From contig JANTQA010000060.1 of the NCBI GenBank assembly GCA_027625915.1, positions 4,154,001 to 4,218,000 on the forward strand: a stretch of 64,000 nucleotides of DNA, given 5' to 3'. Below are positions 37,851-49,990 of the stretch, in pieces (the stretch's first letter is position 1; every line of letters begins with the position of its first letter). The position numbers and the translations under genes are program-made. This DNA is from Anaeramoeba flamelloides. Lineage: Eukaryota > Metamonada > Anaeramoebidae. Under the pieces are notes generated by a model that saw only the letters and a program-made list of their open reading frames with translations, was not told the DNA's origin and did not search any database.

Positions 37851-39581
37851 TAATCATAAAAATGTTAAATTTTTTTTTTCATTTGAGAAAATTCTTTTTA
37901 ACCGTAATTACTCGGACCTTAAATTTCTTTTTTAAGTTAAAGTTTTCTAAAAGTGTTAGAATTAATTTTAAAGTTTTTCAAAATTCCCAATTGTAAAAAG
38001 AAATTATTTTTATTTCAAGAAGAGTGTTTTGAATACTAATAAATTCAAAAAAATGTAAATATATATTTTCAATTTCCTTTTTTTTTTAAAAATCCCCAAA
38101 ACTCTGGCTTCTTAACATTTCATTTCAAAGTAGATTTCCAAAATCAACTTATTTTTATTATTTTTTAAAATTTAAACCAATAAAATTCTTTCTTCTCCTT
38201 TTTCCAAATTGAGTTTAGAACTATTCATATTTTAAACTCTTGAGGGATTGAAATACAACACATTAACCAAATAAAATGATTTAAAAGAATGCCAATTAAA
38301 GGAAAGTAAAAGTATTGTAATTTTTCAGATTTTTGAGGATTTGTCAAAAAAAAACTTTTATTGATCAAAAAACAATTGAAGGAATTTTCATACAAAACAA
38401 GTCAAAATTTAAAATCGATATTTTTTAATATTGCAACTGTTTCTCAAAATTATTTCCAAATATATTGATACACACAAATGAAAACTATATGGTGATTGAA
38501 AATAATTTGGATAGAAATAGGAGTGGTCAATTTTGATTTTCGAACCTTTTCAATGTGAATTTTGAATTTGGATCAGTGAAAATGGAACCTTACACAACGA
38601 AAAATTTTCGAAAAAAAATCTAAATTTTAAATTTGAACAGAATCTATTAACTCAACATACTTTTAAGTTAATCAATATGTTGTTAGTCTAAAAGTAATGT
38701 AATCTGAACAAACCATAAAATATTAATAGTCCTTAAAAAAATTCACGAAATGGAACCTGAACTAAAACATTTTTTAAATATTTTTTGAATTTATCAGAAA
38801 AGTGAACATTATTAAAACGTTTTTTATGGGAATATTTATTACACTAGCCACATTTTAAAGTTGAATTTAAATATTTTTGAAGATTTTTGGAATAATAAAA
38901 AACAATATCTTCGGATATTATTATGAACAAAAACAAATAAAATACATCCACAAGCTTGAATGTCAAATTTTGTAAAAAATAAAATTAATAATTACACATC
39001 TTTGAAAAGAATCCCAGATTAATTGTAGAAAAAAATACAAAAATTATAATTTAAACTCAATTTTTAAGCTTTGATTTTTTTTTTTTTTTTTTTTTTTTGT
39101 GTGGATAATTCACATTTTTACACATGTGTTTTAGAATGAAAATAATAATTTTATTTATCATAGTTTTTTGTTGTTATTATTATTAAAAATTAATTTTTAC
39201 TTCCAATTCAGGATTTAATTATTATTAAAGATATTAATTGAAGTTTCTAACTATTATTTCAAAAGTTTCATTCTTTTTTATTTTAACAAAGAGAAAGAGA
39301 TAAAAGTACACTAAAAAATCATATTGATAGTTAAATTCATTTTTTTTCTTCTTCATATTGAAATATATAAATATATTTGTATATATTTTTATGATCCATT
39401 GGGAGATCTTTTAAATGAATTTTTTTTCAAATTATTGATATCGAAATGGTTGGTTAATAATGTAAAAAATATCCATAGGATGGGAAATATTAAAAAAATG
39501 AAAAATTATTTAGAATTATCTTGATTAAAATATAAAAAATAATCTATTGTATTTATTTTTTTTTCATTTAAAATAAAATAG

Positions 39582-40787
39582 CAAATAAAAAAACCATCAA
39601 GCGGGATGGGAGAATTAGAAAAACAAGTATTAAATTTTGAATGGTTTTCAAGGTCAAGTTCATCAATACCAACAGAAGATGAAAACGAAAACACTCTTGA
39701 AACAGAAAATGATACCGAGAATGAGAATGAGAATGAGAATTTAAACGGAACAGAAACAAAGATTGAAAATGAAAATTTTTATACAAACCATGAAGCAATA
39801 GAAAATGGAACAGAAACAGGAAACGAAATTGAAAAGGAAAAAGAAAATTATAATGAAATAGAAAATTCTGAACAATTAAATGAAAAATTAGGATCATTTC
39901 AATTAATTCTTTGCGAAATTGAAGAAAAAAGAATGGAACTTGATTTGAATGTTTCAAAAAATGAAAGGTTAATTAAATATCTTAAAAATGAGTATAATAA
40001 AATCAGGAACGATAAGAGTAATCAGAACACACATGAATTTAAATGGTTGGAAGATTCTTTGAATATCCGCTGTTTAATAGATTTGTATGGGAAAAATATT
40101 AATGTTGTTCTTGATGGTTTGAAAAAAAGAGCAATTTTGACAATTCCCGTTGTTGTCAAAAGACTAGAAAAACAAAAAACACAGTTTATGGAATTACAAA
40201 ATAGATTTGAAAAGCTTATTGATAAATGGCACATTGATTTATTAATTTTATTATTTGAAAAAAAACAAAAAAAATTACAATCATTAATGAAACAAAATTT
40301 AAAACATCAAAATTTAAATCCAAAACTATTTTTAATTAATCAAAATGTTAATGAAAAAGAGAGTTCTAACGAGAACAATAATGCTAACGAGAACAGGAAT
40401 ATTAATGAGAACGAGAACGAGCATGGTAATGATAATACCATGAATGGTAATAATAATAATATTTCGCAGAAAGATAATAGCCATAGCAATTCTTTTATTT
40501 ATACTGATTTGGAGTTGCTTTATGATATTAATGATCTAATAAAAACTTTAACAAAAAATTCTCAGAAATATCCAAATTCTCAAGAACAAACTAATTTAAA
40601 TAATAATAACCCCAAGAATCAATCTTCACAGTTATTCAGTGATGCGCCAATAATTAAAATGGTTAATGCCTTTATAAATGATTTTTTATTAAAGTTTTTT
40701 ATTATGAATCCAAAATCTAATGAAAATATTTTAAATAGCCCAATTGAAATTCAAAGGGAAAAAATTAATGAAAAATCAGAAAATAAT

Positions 40788-40818
<31 letters not shown>

Positions 40819-41858
40819 ATAATAATAATAATAATGAAACATTTAATGGGATTAATGATAATGAGAATAAAAAAATTGAAATTGAAAAAAATAAGCAAAC
40901 ATCAATTAACATGAATTCTCATATGAACACAGAAAATTTAAAACTGGAATCTAAGGATTATGAATTATTATTTGCATCAAATGAATTTTATAGATTCTTT
41001 TTTATTCATTTTGAATTATATAAACAACTTTTTAAAATGAAAGACTCTTTAAATAAAAGCAATTCTAATAATAATAATAAATATCAGCAATTTGTAAAGA
41101 ACTTAAAATTATTATTTAAAGGTAGAATTTCTAAAAAAAAATATTTGAAAGAATGCCAAAACTTATTTTCGAATAATTCTTATTACTATTCAAATTTTGA
41201 TCAAATTTGTGTTTTGGCTGTAGAACAATTAAAGGCTTTGCTATTCAACGGATCAACCAATGTTGTCTTGAATTTATATCATTATGAAAGAAATAAAATC
41301 TCTTTATTTGAAAATGTTTATTCATCAAATTATGGATTAATTGTGGGGAAAAATGTTTTTTTTAAATTTGAATTCAAAAAGTTTAGTAATTCAAGCCAAA
41401 AAAGTAATCAGAACCGGGGGGGGCGCATAAATGACAACAACAACGACGATGATGCTGATGTTGATCCAAATAGTAAAGATGAAGTCAGGCAATTAAAAAT
41501 TTCAATTGTTGAAACTAAAATTGAAAACCAATCCAGATTTCAAAACCATTTACAAAAAAGAAGAAGAGTAAATGAAAAAATCGTTTCACAATTAAAATCT
41601 TATCAAGAGATAAACGAACAACAGTTTGTGAAAAATTATCATGTTTTTCTCCATAGAAATGCTACACAGTGGAAAAAACAAGTAGAAAATGCTACTAAAA
41701 AAATCATAATTGTAAATCAATTAGAACAAAAATTTAAATTAGACACCTTGGAAACGAAATTTATCGAAGAAACAGAAGATTTCTTTTATAGATTAAATTG
41801 CTCCAGAAATGGTTGGAAAGTTGACAATATCAATATCGAAAAAAATGATTCCGAATAA
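39582..41858 (+). CDS. SIN3: Sin3 transcriptional co-repressor, exon 2 (HDAC-interaction and C-terminal domains)
   Basis: These 758 codons complete the Sin3 gene. The exon opens with QIKKPSSGMGELEKQVLNFE, matching the Sin3 stretch around KEVLNDTW. An Asn/Glu-rich insertion follows, then the histone-deacetylase interaction domain: LCEIEEKRMELDLNVSKNER (consensus CEDERFELDVVLETN) and DLYGKNINVVLDGLKK then IPVVVKRLEKQK (consensus IYGDKAPEIIESLKK...VPVVLKRL). After further Asn runs comes the Sin3 C-terminal domain: FYRFFFIHFELYKQLFKMKD, YQQFVKNLKLLFKGRI, QLKALLFNGSTNVVLNLYHY, FLHRNATQWKK (consensus FLPRN) and QLEQKFKLDTLETKF. It ends at a TAA. The ATG at 39606 could be read as a separate start, but conserved Sin3 residues upstream of it and the in-phase AG at 39580-39581 favour splicing to exon 1. 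Confidence 0.9.
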
Positions 41859-41956
41859 TTCAAATAATCATTTTTATTTTATTTTATTTTTACTTTTTTA
41901 AAAATGAAAAGAGAAATTTTTGAATATTAATAAATTTAAATAAAAAAATTATTATG

Positions 41957-41988
<32 letters not shown>

Positions 41989-44900
41989 TAATGTTTTTTT
42001 CTAGTGAGATCAAATAAAATTAAAAAACTCCATTTCTTATTCAAAAAATCGCTTATAGTCATTGGATAAAAGATTGTGAGTGACTTAACCAAAAATAAAT
42101 GAATAATATTTGTTGTGCATCTGATAAATTTATTTAAAATGTCACCTCCTTTAACTAATTTTTTTAAAAATTATTTCTTATTCTACAGATGTTTTGAGTA
42201 ATCACACAAGATTAGATATAAGTGTAAATAAAATATATATTTTGAAAGAGATCACAAGAATTGATTCTGTAAAAAGGAGAGTTTCAAAAACTAATTTTTA
42301 TAAAATATTATTATTAATCGCAGAAAAATGATAATTTTTTTTTGTTTTTTTTTATTGATGGAAGAAGTGTAAATTACACTATCAATTAACTTTTACTTGA
42401 ATTTCTTCAAAGATAATTTAAACGTAAAAACATATATTTCACTATTATTCAAAGGAAAGATATACCCACTTTTTTTTTATGTTTAAAAAGTAAAAGCAAA
42501 CAATCCAGAAGAAAAAAGAAAAAAAAATTGAAATTTATAAAGGGTATATGAGAAGTAATTGATAATAAAATCCTTAAAAAAAATCAAAACGATCTTTCAT
42601 TAAGAAAACCTAAAAATCACAGCTAAGATAGTTTGGGTTAATATATTTTAATTTGATAATTGTTCTTGAAGGCTCATTTGAGGATCGTTGTTTAAGTTGT
42701 TGGAATTTCTTTTTTCTTGTTGAATTGATTTGTTTTAAAACTTTGTTACATATTTTATCTTTAATTTTTTGTTTTAATTTTCAAGTTACTCATACTTTTG
42801 TACTTCAGTGTCACAGTATTAACAAGTAACAACTTGATCTTTTTCCTTTTTAAATTTCCTTCCCAATATTAAGAAGTTACAGCCAATTAAAAAATGGAAA
42901 AAAAAAAAAAAAAAATATTCTAAAAATAGAAAAAAATCAATTTTTCAATTTAATTCAACAATTTTTTTAAAAGAAATATTTGATTTCTTTTTAAAATTGA
43001 ATAATATGATTTCTTTTTAGATTAATAAAAAAATACTTGAAAAATATCTCTCTAATAAGTCAAATAAAAAAATCAAAAATTATACAATTAAAAATGAAAA
43101 AAAAATATAACTAAAACACTTTTATTTTTATTTCAATTCTCATTAATATCGTATAAAGTTGTATACCTTTTTCAAAATTGTTTTGTTTAATAATTTTTAT
43201 TATCAGAGTGTATTTCAAAAATACAAAATTTTGAAAATTTTTTTTTGATAAAAATTTTCAAGTTATGTTTTAAGTTGACATGGAAATGTGATTGTGAACA
43301 TTTGTAGGTTTTTTCTTTGTCGTTTTATTTACAGAGACTTATTCCTGATAAATTTACTCAGTGTATAAAATCTTTATATTTGTATGTTATTTATTACAAA
43401 ATTATTAGTACTCTTATATTATTTTCACTAAATATCCAATTTTTAAGTTAATTTTTAAACGAAAACTATAATTTTTTTACATTGTTTTTTTAACTATTTT
43501 GAAGATAAACTTTTGAAATAGATATAAGATTTTTTGAATCAAATAATGTTACAATTCTTCTTTATTTTATATTACATTTTTATGATAAATCGACACCAAA
43601 AGAAATTTTTTATTGAAACAAAATAAAAAAAATTCCATATATTCTTGGATAAAATATACCTTATTCATGGTAGAGAGAAAGGAGTTACTAAAGAACATTT
43701 ATCATAATAAAACATAGTTCAACAAGAAAATCAATTAAAATATTTTTACAATAAAATAATAAAATCATTGAGATTACACACTTAAAAAATATCACCATTG
43801 GAAGGGCTTTTAATATTCAAAAAAATTGGGTTAAATCGATAAATTTTCATAACAAAATAGAAAACAAAGAAAAACTCGATACATATTTATTAAATATTAA
43901 GAAAGAATGAAGAATATTTATAATATTTTCTTTTTATTTCTAAAATCTCAAAAAATCACACTTGGTTTTTCAAGTAATTAAAAAAATAGAGTAAAATCAA
44001 ATATTTCTATCCATTCTTAAAAATTCTGAATAATATGTACACCAAATGTAAAAAAGTAGCATTCTAGAGTATTTTAGGATCATCTACATTACTACTCGAC
44101 ACATACCATTAATTCAAGGTAGTTATTGAAACAACAATATTATATTAAAAACAATAAATGAAAATCAACTAACCTTTGATAAAAAAATAGCGTGGCAACT
44201 ATCTACAAGATTTGGGCACTAGATACATCTATTAAAGAATTTAATAAATATTTAAAGTATTTTTTTGTTTTCAATTTATTATATTTATTTTTACTTATGT
44301 TGCTAAAATTATTTTATTGTTGTAATTGTGAAGAAATTTTTTAATTTCTATGGATATTCATTATATTCTTTTCTGGGGGCTGTTTTAAAAGCCAAGTTAT
44401 TAATAATTAAAAAAGGAAACTGGGCAAATTTTTTTTTTTAACATTATGACTTTAATCAATGTAATATAAAATTTTCCAATAGGGTGTGGCCTTTTTTTTG
44501 TTCATAGCCCCTATTAATAGATCTATTATAAAAATTTATAATATTAATTAATGTGAAATATGAATACTAATTTAATTAAAATTATTGGTATTTATTTCAC
44601 AATAATTTTATCTAAAATATTTTCAAAAAATATTACAAAATAAATACTTTTTTTCGAACTAAATGAAGCAAGGCTATTATCAAAAAAAAATGTCCATTAT
44701 TATAAGGATATAAATCAATTTTTAAAAAAGTTAGATACTATTATATAATTTCCCATCTATTTAAAATTCTATCGGATTAAACTTCTCTCATGAAAATGAT
44801 TTTTTAGATAAAAAAGAAAATTACCATCAATTTTCACACTTGTAACATATCGAATAAAATTAAGTAAAGAACATTTAATATATTTTATTTGTGCAATTAC

Positions 44901-45619
44901 TTACTTAAAAAATAAACCGAAATATCATTTCGGAGCAAATGATGATTGTTAAATCAATTTTTTGTATTTAAATATTTTTATGGGAATTTAGATTAACTAA
45001 AACATTTAAAAATAAAGTTGCTCTACTTTTTTTTAAATAGTTGATATAACAAATATACAATTATCTGAATAATATAATCAACCAACCTTCAAAAAAAACC
45101 CTTTCCTTATATTGCAAATATTTTTTCAAGGAAAAACAATGAAATATTTTTTTCAAAATAAATTCTAATATACTTCTAAAAACCACCAATTCCTATTTTT
45201 TTATTTTATTTTTCGTTATCCAAAGATGAATATGCACAAATAAATAACTTCAAAATGTTAATACCCACTTAAAAAAAAATCATTTTTTAATTGTAATATT
45301 TTTTACACTTTAAAAATATCTGAAAAACTTTAAATAATTTGATTTTTTTTTTTGTTTTGATAAAAAAAAACAAACAAAGAAAAACGAAAATAAAAAAAAA
45401 TTGTAAAAAAAGTTCATTAGAATTCTATAATAGTTACTATCATTTCAACAAATTAATGATAACATAAATAATTAGTGCTCCATTAAAATCTATGAATTTT
45501 TTATAAGATTCCTTTGCATTTTTTTTTTTTTTTTCATTCCAAAAGAGAAATACAAAAGAAAACGATTAAAATGATCTCTTATTGGTTTCTGTTTTGAATA
45601 ACCAAATTATAAATTTGGA
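41859..45619. other. Gap between the 3' ends of SIN3 and PARG
   Basis: Convergent gene ends. It holds a T-run at 41956-41982, dispersed repeat H copy 1 (42350-42895) and otherwise featureless AT-rich sequence. No gene is seen. Confidence 0.6.
42350..42895 (+). repeat. Dispersed repeat H, copy 1
   Basis: Shares GAAGAAGTGTAAATTACACT, TTTAATTTGATAATT, TCAGTGTCACAGTATTA and TTGATCTTTTTCCTTTT blocks with 52610-53170 in the same orientation, one copy on each side of the PARG gene. Confidence 0.7.
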
Positions 45620-46039
45620 TTATAAAAGTTTTTTTTCAATTAACAAATCAAAAAATGAATTATTTTGATGATTATTTTTAAATAACTCATGAAATTTTCT
45701 TAGCAATACCCATAATTGTGAAACTTTATTTATTGATTCATTTTTAAAGATTTGCAAAACTTTTTGAAATTTTTCTATAAAAGAATTATCGCTGAAGCAA
45801 TAATAATTAATTTTTGAAGCTTGGCATTGAGATGCAGCCATGTATTGAATGATAGCTTTAATTTCTTTATCACCACCAAAAGCACCACACCCCCAGTGCC
45901 CAGTTGCAACTTCATGGTTTATTAAATTATTAGGTGCAAATCCGCAGTATGCCTTATTCAATTCATGTAAAATATTTTTTTTTTGCAATTGTTGACTAAT
46001 TATTCTATAATCCTCAAAATATTCTAGTTCAAGAGCGTC
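45620..46039 (-). CDS. PARG: Poly(ADP-ribose) glycohydrolase, exon 2 (C-terminal catalytic part)
   Basis: The exon begins after AG (46041-46040) with GAC GCT CTT, phase 0. It encodes DALELEYFEDYRI, then HELNKAYCGFAPNNL and VATGHWGCGAFGGDKEIKAI, the most conserved C-terminal block of PARG (consensus RELNKAYCGF and ATGNWGCGAFGGD). It continues through IIQYMAASQCQ, which packs against the macrodomain-like core, to a TAA at 45620-45622. The first 350 residues of the protein are in exon 1 (49991-51040), 3951 nt upstream on the minus strand; see that entry for the role and whole-protein description. Confidence 0.92.
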   Translation of the reverse strand, partial: DALELEYFEDYRIISQQLQKKNILHELNKAYCGFAPNNLINHEVATGHWGCGAFGGDKEIKAIIQYMAASQCQASKINYYCFSDNSFIEKFQKVLQIFKNESINKVSQLWVLLRKFHELFKNNHQNNSFFDLLIEKKLL

Positions 46040-46202
46040 CTGGATTATTATTAGAAAAAATAATATTGTTCAAAAATTAGGATAAATTTTTATATTTTTT
46101 TTAGATTATGAAATCAATCCTTAAATACACACATATATAAACTAAAATTCAAAATTTTCCACATAGCTAAAACGTTTCAAACAATCACGATAATACAATT
46201 TA

Positions 46203-46675
46203 ATTGAAATTGGAGATAATTTTGATTTTTGTAAAATATGAAAATCATTTTTTCATCTTTTTGTTTTTGTTTTCATTTCATTTTTTGAATTACGTAACTT
46301 GTTTTGTTCGATCAAAATTTTTTTCAACAATTGATATTATGTTAAAGTTGAGTTGTTCCAAATAGAAAAACTCAAATAAAATTAATTTGTAGTATCTAAC
46401 CTTTGATCGATCAATATTCCTAATAGAATTTCAACAAATTTACCAATGTATTTTTTTGTTTTGCTCTCTCCAAAATTTTTAACACACCCTTGATTTATTA
46501 GTATTGGTATTTATTTATTTATTGTTTTGTGAGTATTGTAATTTATAAAAAAGTGTTAACATTTCAATTAGTGAATGGCTCTAATTTGGTAAATCTTCTT
46601 GAATTGATTAAATAAGTTTTTTTTTTCATAAATCGATTTTTGGTGTGTTAAAAATTTTGAATTGGGGTTTATTTA
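46203..46675 (+). repeat. Dispersed repeat C, copy 2
   Basis: About 470 bp, matched in inverted orientation by 62762-63240 with high identity (by eye around nine in ten bases) and more loosely by 23335-23790. It contains an exact 17-bp inverted repeat, AAAATTTTTAACACACC at 46479-46495 and GGTGTGTTAAAAATTTT at 46634-46650. Confidence 0.82.
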
Positions 46676-46865
46676 TAGATAAACCCAATTCGAAAAAATG
46701 GGACACAAAGAAAAATTACACTAATAAAAATATACTCCAAAATACATAATACTTAAATATTAAAATAATAAATTTTCCGAAAATATTTAATTAATACTAT
46801 TTATATATTTTATAGTAAATTTAAAATCCAATTCAAAAAAAATAAAAAAGAAAAAATAAAAAAAA

Positions 46866-46887
46866 GTGTGCCCCTATTTTTGGAACA
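46866..46887 (+). repeat. Tc1-like terminus GTGTGCCCC
   Basis: GTGTGCCCCTATTTTTGGAA; similar ends lie at 47676-47696 (same orientation), 48907-48926 and 49399-49419 (opposite orientation) and 49576-49594 (same orientation). The pair 47676/48926 would bound a 1.25-kb element, a normal Tc1/mariner length. Confidence 0.5.
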
Positions 46888-46979
46888 CGGTTACCAAAAA
46901 ATTCATTTTTATTGAAAGAAAAATTAATAAAAACTATTAATAGATTCAGCTTGTCTTTGGATAACTAAATCTATCCTTT

Positions 46980-47385
46980 TAAATATAGAGTTTAATAATT
47001 TTCTAAGGTTTCCCAACTCAAAGTTTTCCATAGATTAGTGAAAATTTTAATAAATTCTTCTTCGTTTTTTGCATTACAATTTTTTAGTTTAGTATTCATA
47101 ATTGACCAGCAATTCTCAATTGAATTTAAATCTGGGGAATTGGGAAGGGTCCAGAACATTACATCCCCGTTTTAAGTAATTTTGAGTTTTTTTTTTTTTG
47201 AAGTATGTGTACAAGCTCCCTCCTTTTGGAAAATCCATTTCAACTCACCATATTCTGAATTAACGAGTTGGATTACATTTGATTTTTTGATAATATCATT
47301 AATAATACATTCAGTATCTACACTTCCATTAATGATAATAAGGTTTGTTTGTATGCCATGTGCTATAGCACCCCTTCTCATGATT
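46980..47385 (-). pseudogene. Tc1/mariner-type transposase remnant (DDE region)
   Basis: The minus strand reads RRGAIAHGIQTNLIIINGSV from 47381, then IFQKEGACTHTSKKK and, after a stop, FWTLPNSPDLNSIENCWSIM. These align in order with the Tc1/mariner catalytic region (WG-I-G, FQQDNAPCHTA, then SPDLNPIENLW). The second catalytic Asp position reads Glu, and stops occur inside, so it is inactive. The N-terminal DNA-binding part is not joined to it. It sits inside the PARG intron in the same direction as PARG. Confidence 0.8.
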
Positions 47386-47675
47386 TTTTTTTTTAAATTT
47401 TTTTTTCTTGAGAAAAAAAGAATCTTTTTTCTTTTTTGAGAGAAAAAAAATTTTTTTCTTGTGATCAGAATCAAAACTTTTAAATTTCATTTTAAAGTGA
47501 TTTTGAAATTTTTTTTCAATTGAAAAAAAAGAATACAAAAAAAATCAAAAATCAAAAAATTATTAAAAAAAATGGTAAATAATTAACTTTAAAATTATTT
47601 CTATTGGTTGTTAATATCTAATGTTTCTATTTAAGAGTCAAATGTCACTTTTCTTGAAATTAAATTGCTTTTGAA

Positions 47676-48926
47676 GGTGTGCCCCAATTTTTGGAATTGA
47701 GTTTATATATATATATATATATATATACATTTACAAGCATATTAACCCAAATATACATATTATCATTGGATTCTATTTCCAGTAATAGAATGTTAGATGA
47801 TAACATTAATTACCACAATATGACCAATAAATCGGCGAAATACAGCCGTCCCAACCCTACCATTAAATTTTATAAGAAATGGGAATGGGTCTTCTATTAG
47901 AAAATTGTGTTTTATGAAATAGAAAATACAATTTCTCTCATATCCTCAGATTAGAATTTCAATTTCGATTACCTTATAAGAGAAATTTTAGTTTTTTTAT
48001 GAAAGATAAAAAATGAATTGAATTTCAAAATACAAGAAATCACAGAAAAGAAATCACGAAACTTGAAAGCATTTTTTGATCATTGTTTTGAAATTATCTA
48101 AAATTGTGATTTTTGCAATTTTGGAAATGCAAGATCCATATTACTGTAAGTTGTTGTATCAGTTTTATTATGTACAGAGGTTCCAAAGCTACCGTTGTAT
48201 TTTAATGAGATCAAATTTTGTTATTGATATACGATTTTTAAATATTTCAATATGAGAATAATTAAAGCTCTTATTAAAAAAACCAAATTCCTAAATAAGC
48301 TACATTTCAAGAATTTTTTCTGATTTTCAAAAAATATAATTTTAGATTCCTAAAATTACTCTAAACATCAAAAATTCGTCGAGAAACCACATAATATTTA
48401 CTCTTAAAAATGAATTTATTTTTCGATCATATCACAAGATTATTTTTCATATGAGCTTTATTATTCTAATATTCAAATATTTAAAAATTATATATCAAGA
48501 TCAAAATTTGATCTCATTAAAATTTCATGGTAGCCTCCGAAGAGCTGGATATTTTTTTAAGAGTAAATTTTATTTATTTTCTCTGAGGGAATTTAAAGGT
48601 ATTTAAAGTCATTTTGGGTTCTGAAAATTTATTTTTTTAAAATCAAAAAAAAATATTGAATGTTGAATGTTGACTGATTTATGAATTTGGTTTTTTTAAT
48701 AAGAAGTTTCTTATTCTCATATTCAACTTTTTAAAAATCTATATCAACATCAAAATTTGATCCCATTAAAATTTCACGGGAGCTTTGGAAAGGATGTATT
48801 AATAAAACCAAAAAATTGGAAAAATCTATTTTTTTTCTTCTCTTATAAATTTTACGGTTTAAAATAACCTATCAGAACAATTTTACAGTTTATCATCTAA
48901 ACTATTGTTCAAACAAAAGGGCACAC
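47676..48926. mobile_element. Possible decayed Tc1/mariner element
   Basis: The left end GGTGTGCCCCAATTTTTGGA and the right end AAACAAAAGGGCACAC share an outer GTGTGCCC. A (TA)n tract near the left end is consistent with TA target preference. The interior has no readable transposase. Confidence 0.35.
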
Positions 48927-49173
48927 CTCTCAAATCGTCAATACCATCGAATTTGATTGTTAATAAGATAATTACTTATTAGTGATTTTCATTTTAATTA
49001 TTCATTTTTTCATTTTTTGCTTTTTTTATTTTTGGATATTGAACAGTTGCAAAATAAAAAAGCAAGATAAGAAGAAACCAATTTGGAAATAATCTACCTG
49101 TGTATAAATGGAAACAGTTTAAGTTTGATTTCGAATGAGCTAGAAATAGGAATTAAGAAAGACCATTATTGGA

Positions 49174-49430
49174 TTGATGCATGGAACAAAGAAAAGAGAA
49201 ATAAAGAAAAAACATTCCAACAAAATACCAGATGAATTGCGGCTTTATATTGAATATGAGACTTTGAAGAACAAAAGTTTGACGTGTAAAGAATTATCAA
49301 TAAAGTGTAGAGAAATGTTTCCCAATTCGCCTTGTTCAAAGGTTTTTTATTGGGTTTATAATTTTTTTTTATTACAATTTACAAAACGAGATTTCTCATT
49401 TCAAATAAAAGGGCACACCAATTTTTAAAA
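49174..49430 (+). pseudogene. Short frame, possibly an N-terminal DNA-binding fragment of a transposase
   Basis: It encodes KIPDELRLYIEYETLKNKSL then TCKELSIKCREMFPN, a helix-turn-helix-like pattern often seen at the start of Tc1/mariner proteins. It stops against a GGGCACACC end at 49411-49419. It lies in the PARG intron on the opposite strand. No family match is certain. Confidence 0.35.
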
Positions 49431-49990
49431 TATTGAATTTTAATTGTTATTGTTTTGTTTTTATGAGTTTTAAAGATTCATTTGAGTGTTTTTTTTATGT
49501 TTTAAAGCGTTTCTTAGATTTTAGAATGATAATATAATTAATTTGATTCATTTATGAATAATTCTTAAAATTTTTTGTGCCCTTTTATTTGAAAAAGAGT
49601 TTATGTTAAAAATTATTAATGGAAAATCCATCGCTCTGTTTTCGGGATTTTCACGATAGTGTTGGGGTAACTGAAAAAAAAATTCAAGACAAAATATTTG
49701 GCATTTGTTAACGTCTGTGATGTTTATCGGAATTGTTGTAATCGAACCAAATAATTAGAAAATATTTTTTTGTATGTATTATTTTTTATCATGAAAAAGA
49801 CAAAAATGTAGATGTTGATGGTGAATTTGTCAAAAAATAACACATTGAAAAATTAAAGAGACTAGAATCCGACAATTGTCCCCAGTAAAATCACCGTTTC
49901 CAAATAACAGTGTTTGTTAAATACTTGTTAGAGAGGAAAGGATCAAAAAAAAAAACAATTCCAAAAGATTCGAAATTAAAAAAGACTTAC

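Larger units (their letters stand above)
32737..39581 (+). other. SIN3: Giant intron of SIN3, 6845 nt
   Basis: It begins GTAAGT (32737) after a phase-0 codon and ends ...AAATAG (39581) before a phase-0 codon. The residues joined, YYKLPKE then QIKKPSSGMGELEKQVLNFE, run colinearly along Sin3, where SYRALPK... is followed by CTGR...KEVLNDTW. Other introns here measured 51-431 nt apart from the PARG one. The interior holds TATCGCGA-type motifs (33834-35060), a possible antisense gene (35623-36087) and repeat B copy 1 (37655-37850). Splicing to the nearer AG at 32822 would instead end the protein after about 16 codons. Confidence 0.8.
46040..49990 (-). other. PARG: Long intron of PARG, 3951 nt, containing transposon debris
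   Basis: Donor GTAAGT at 49990-49985 follows a phase-0 codon; acceptor AG at 46041-46040 precedes one. The junction NRMICAI / DALELEYFEDY matches PARG (consensus CTEIVALDALHF), so nothing of the domain is lost. Inside are repeat C copy 2, a Tc1/mariner transposase remnant, five GTGTGCCC-type ends and a short frame at 49174-49430. Confidence 0.85.
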
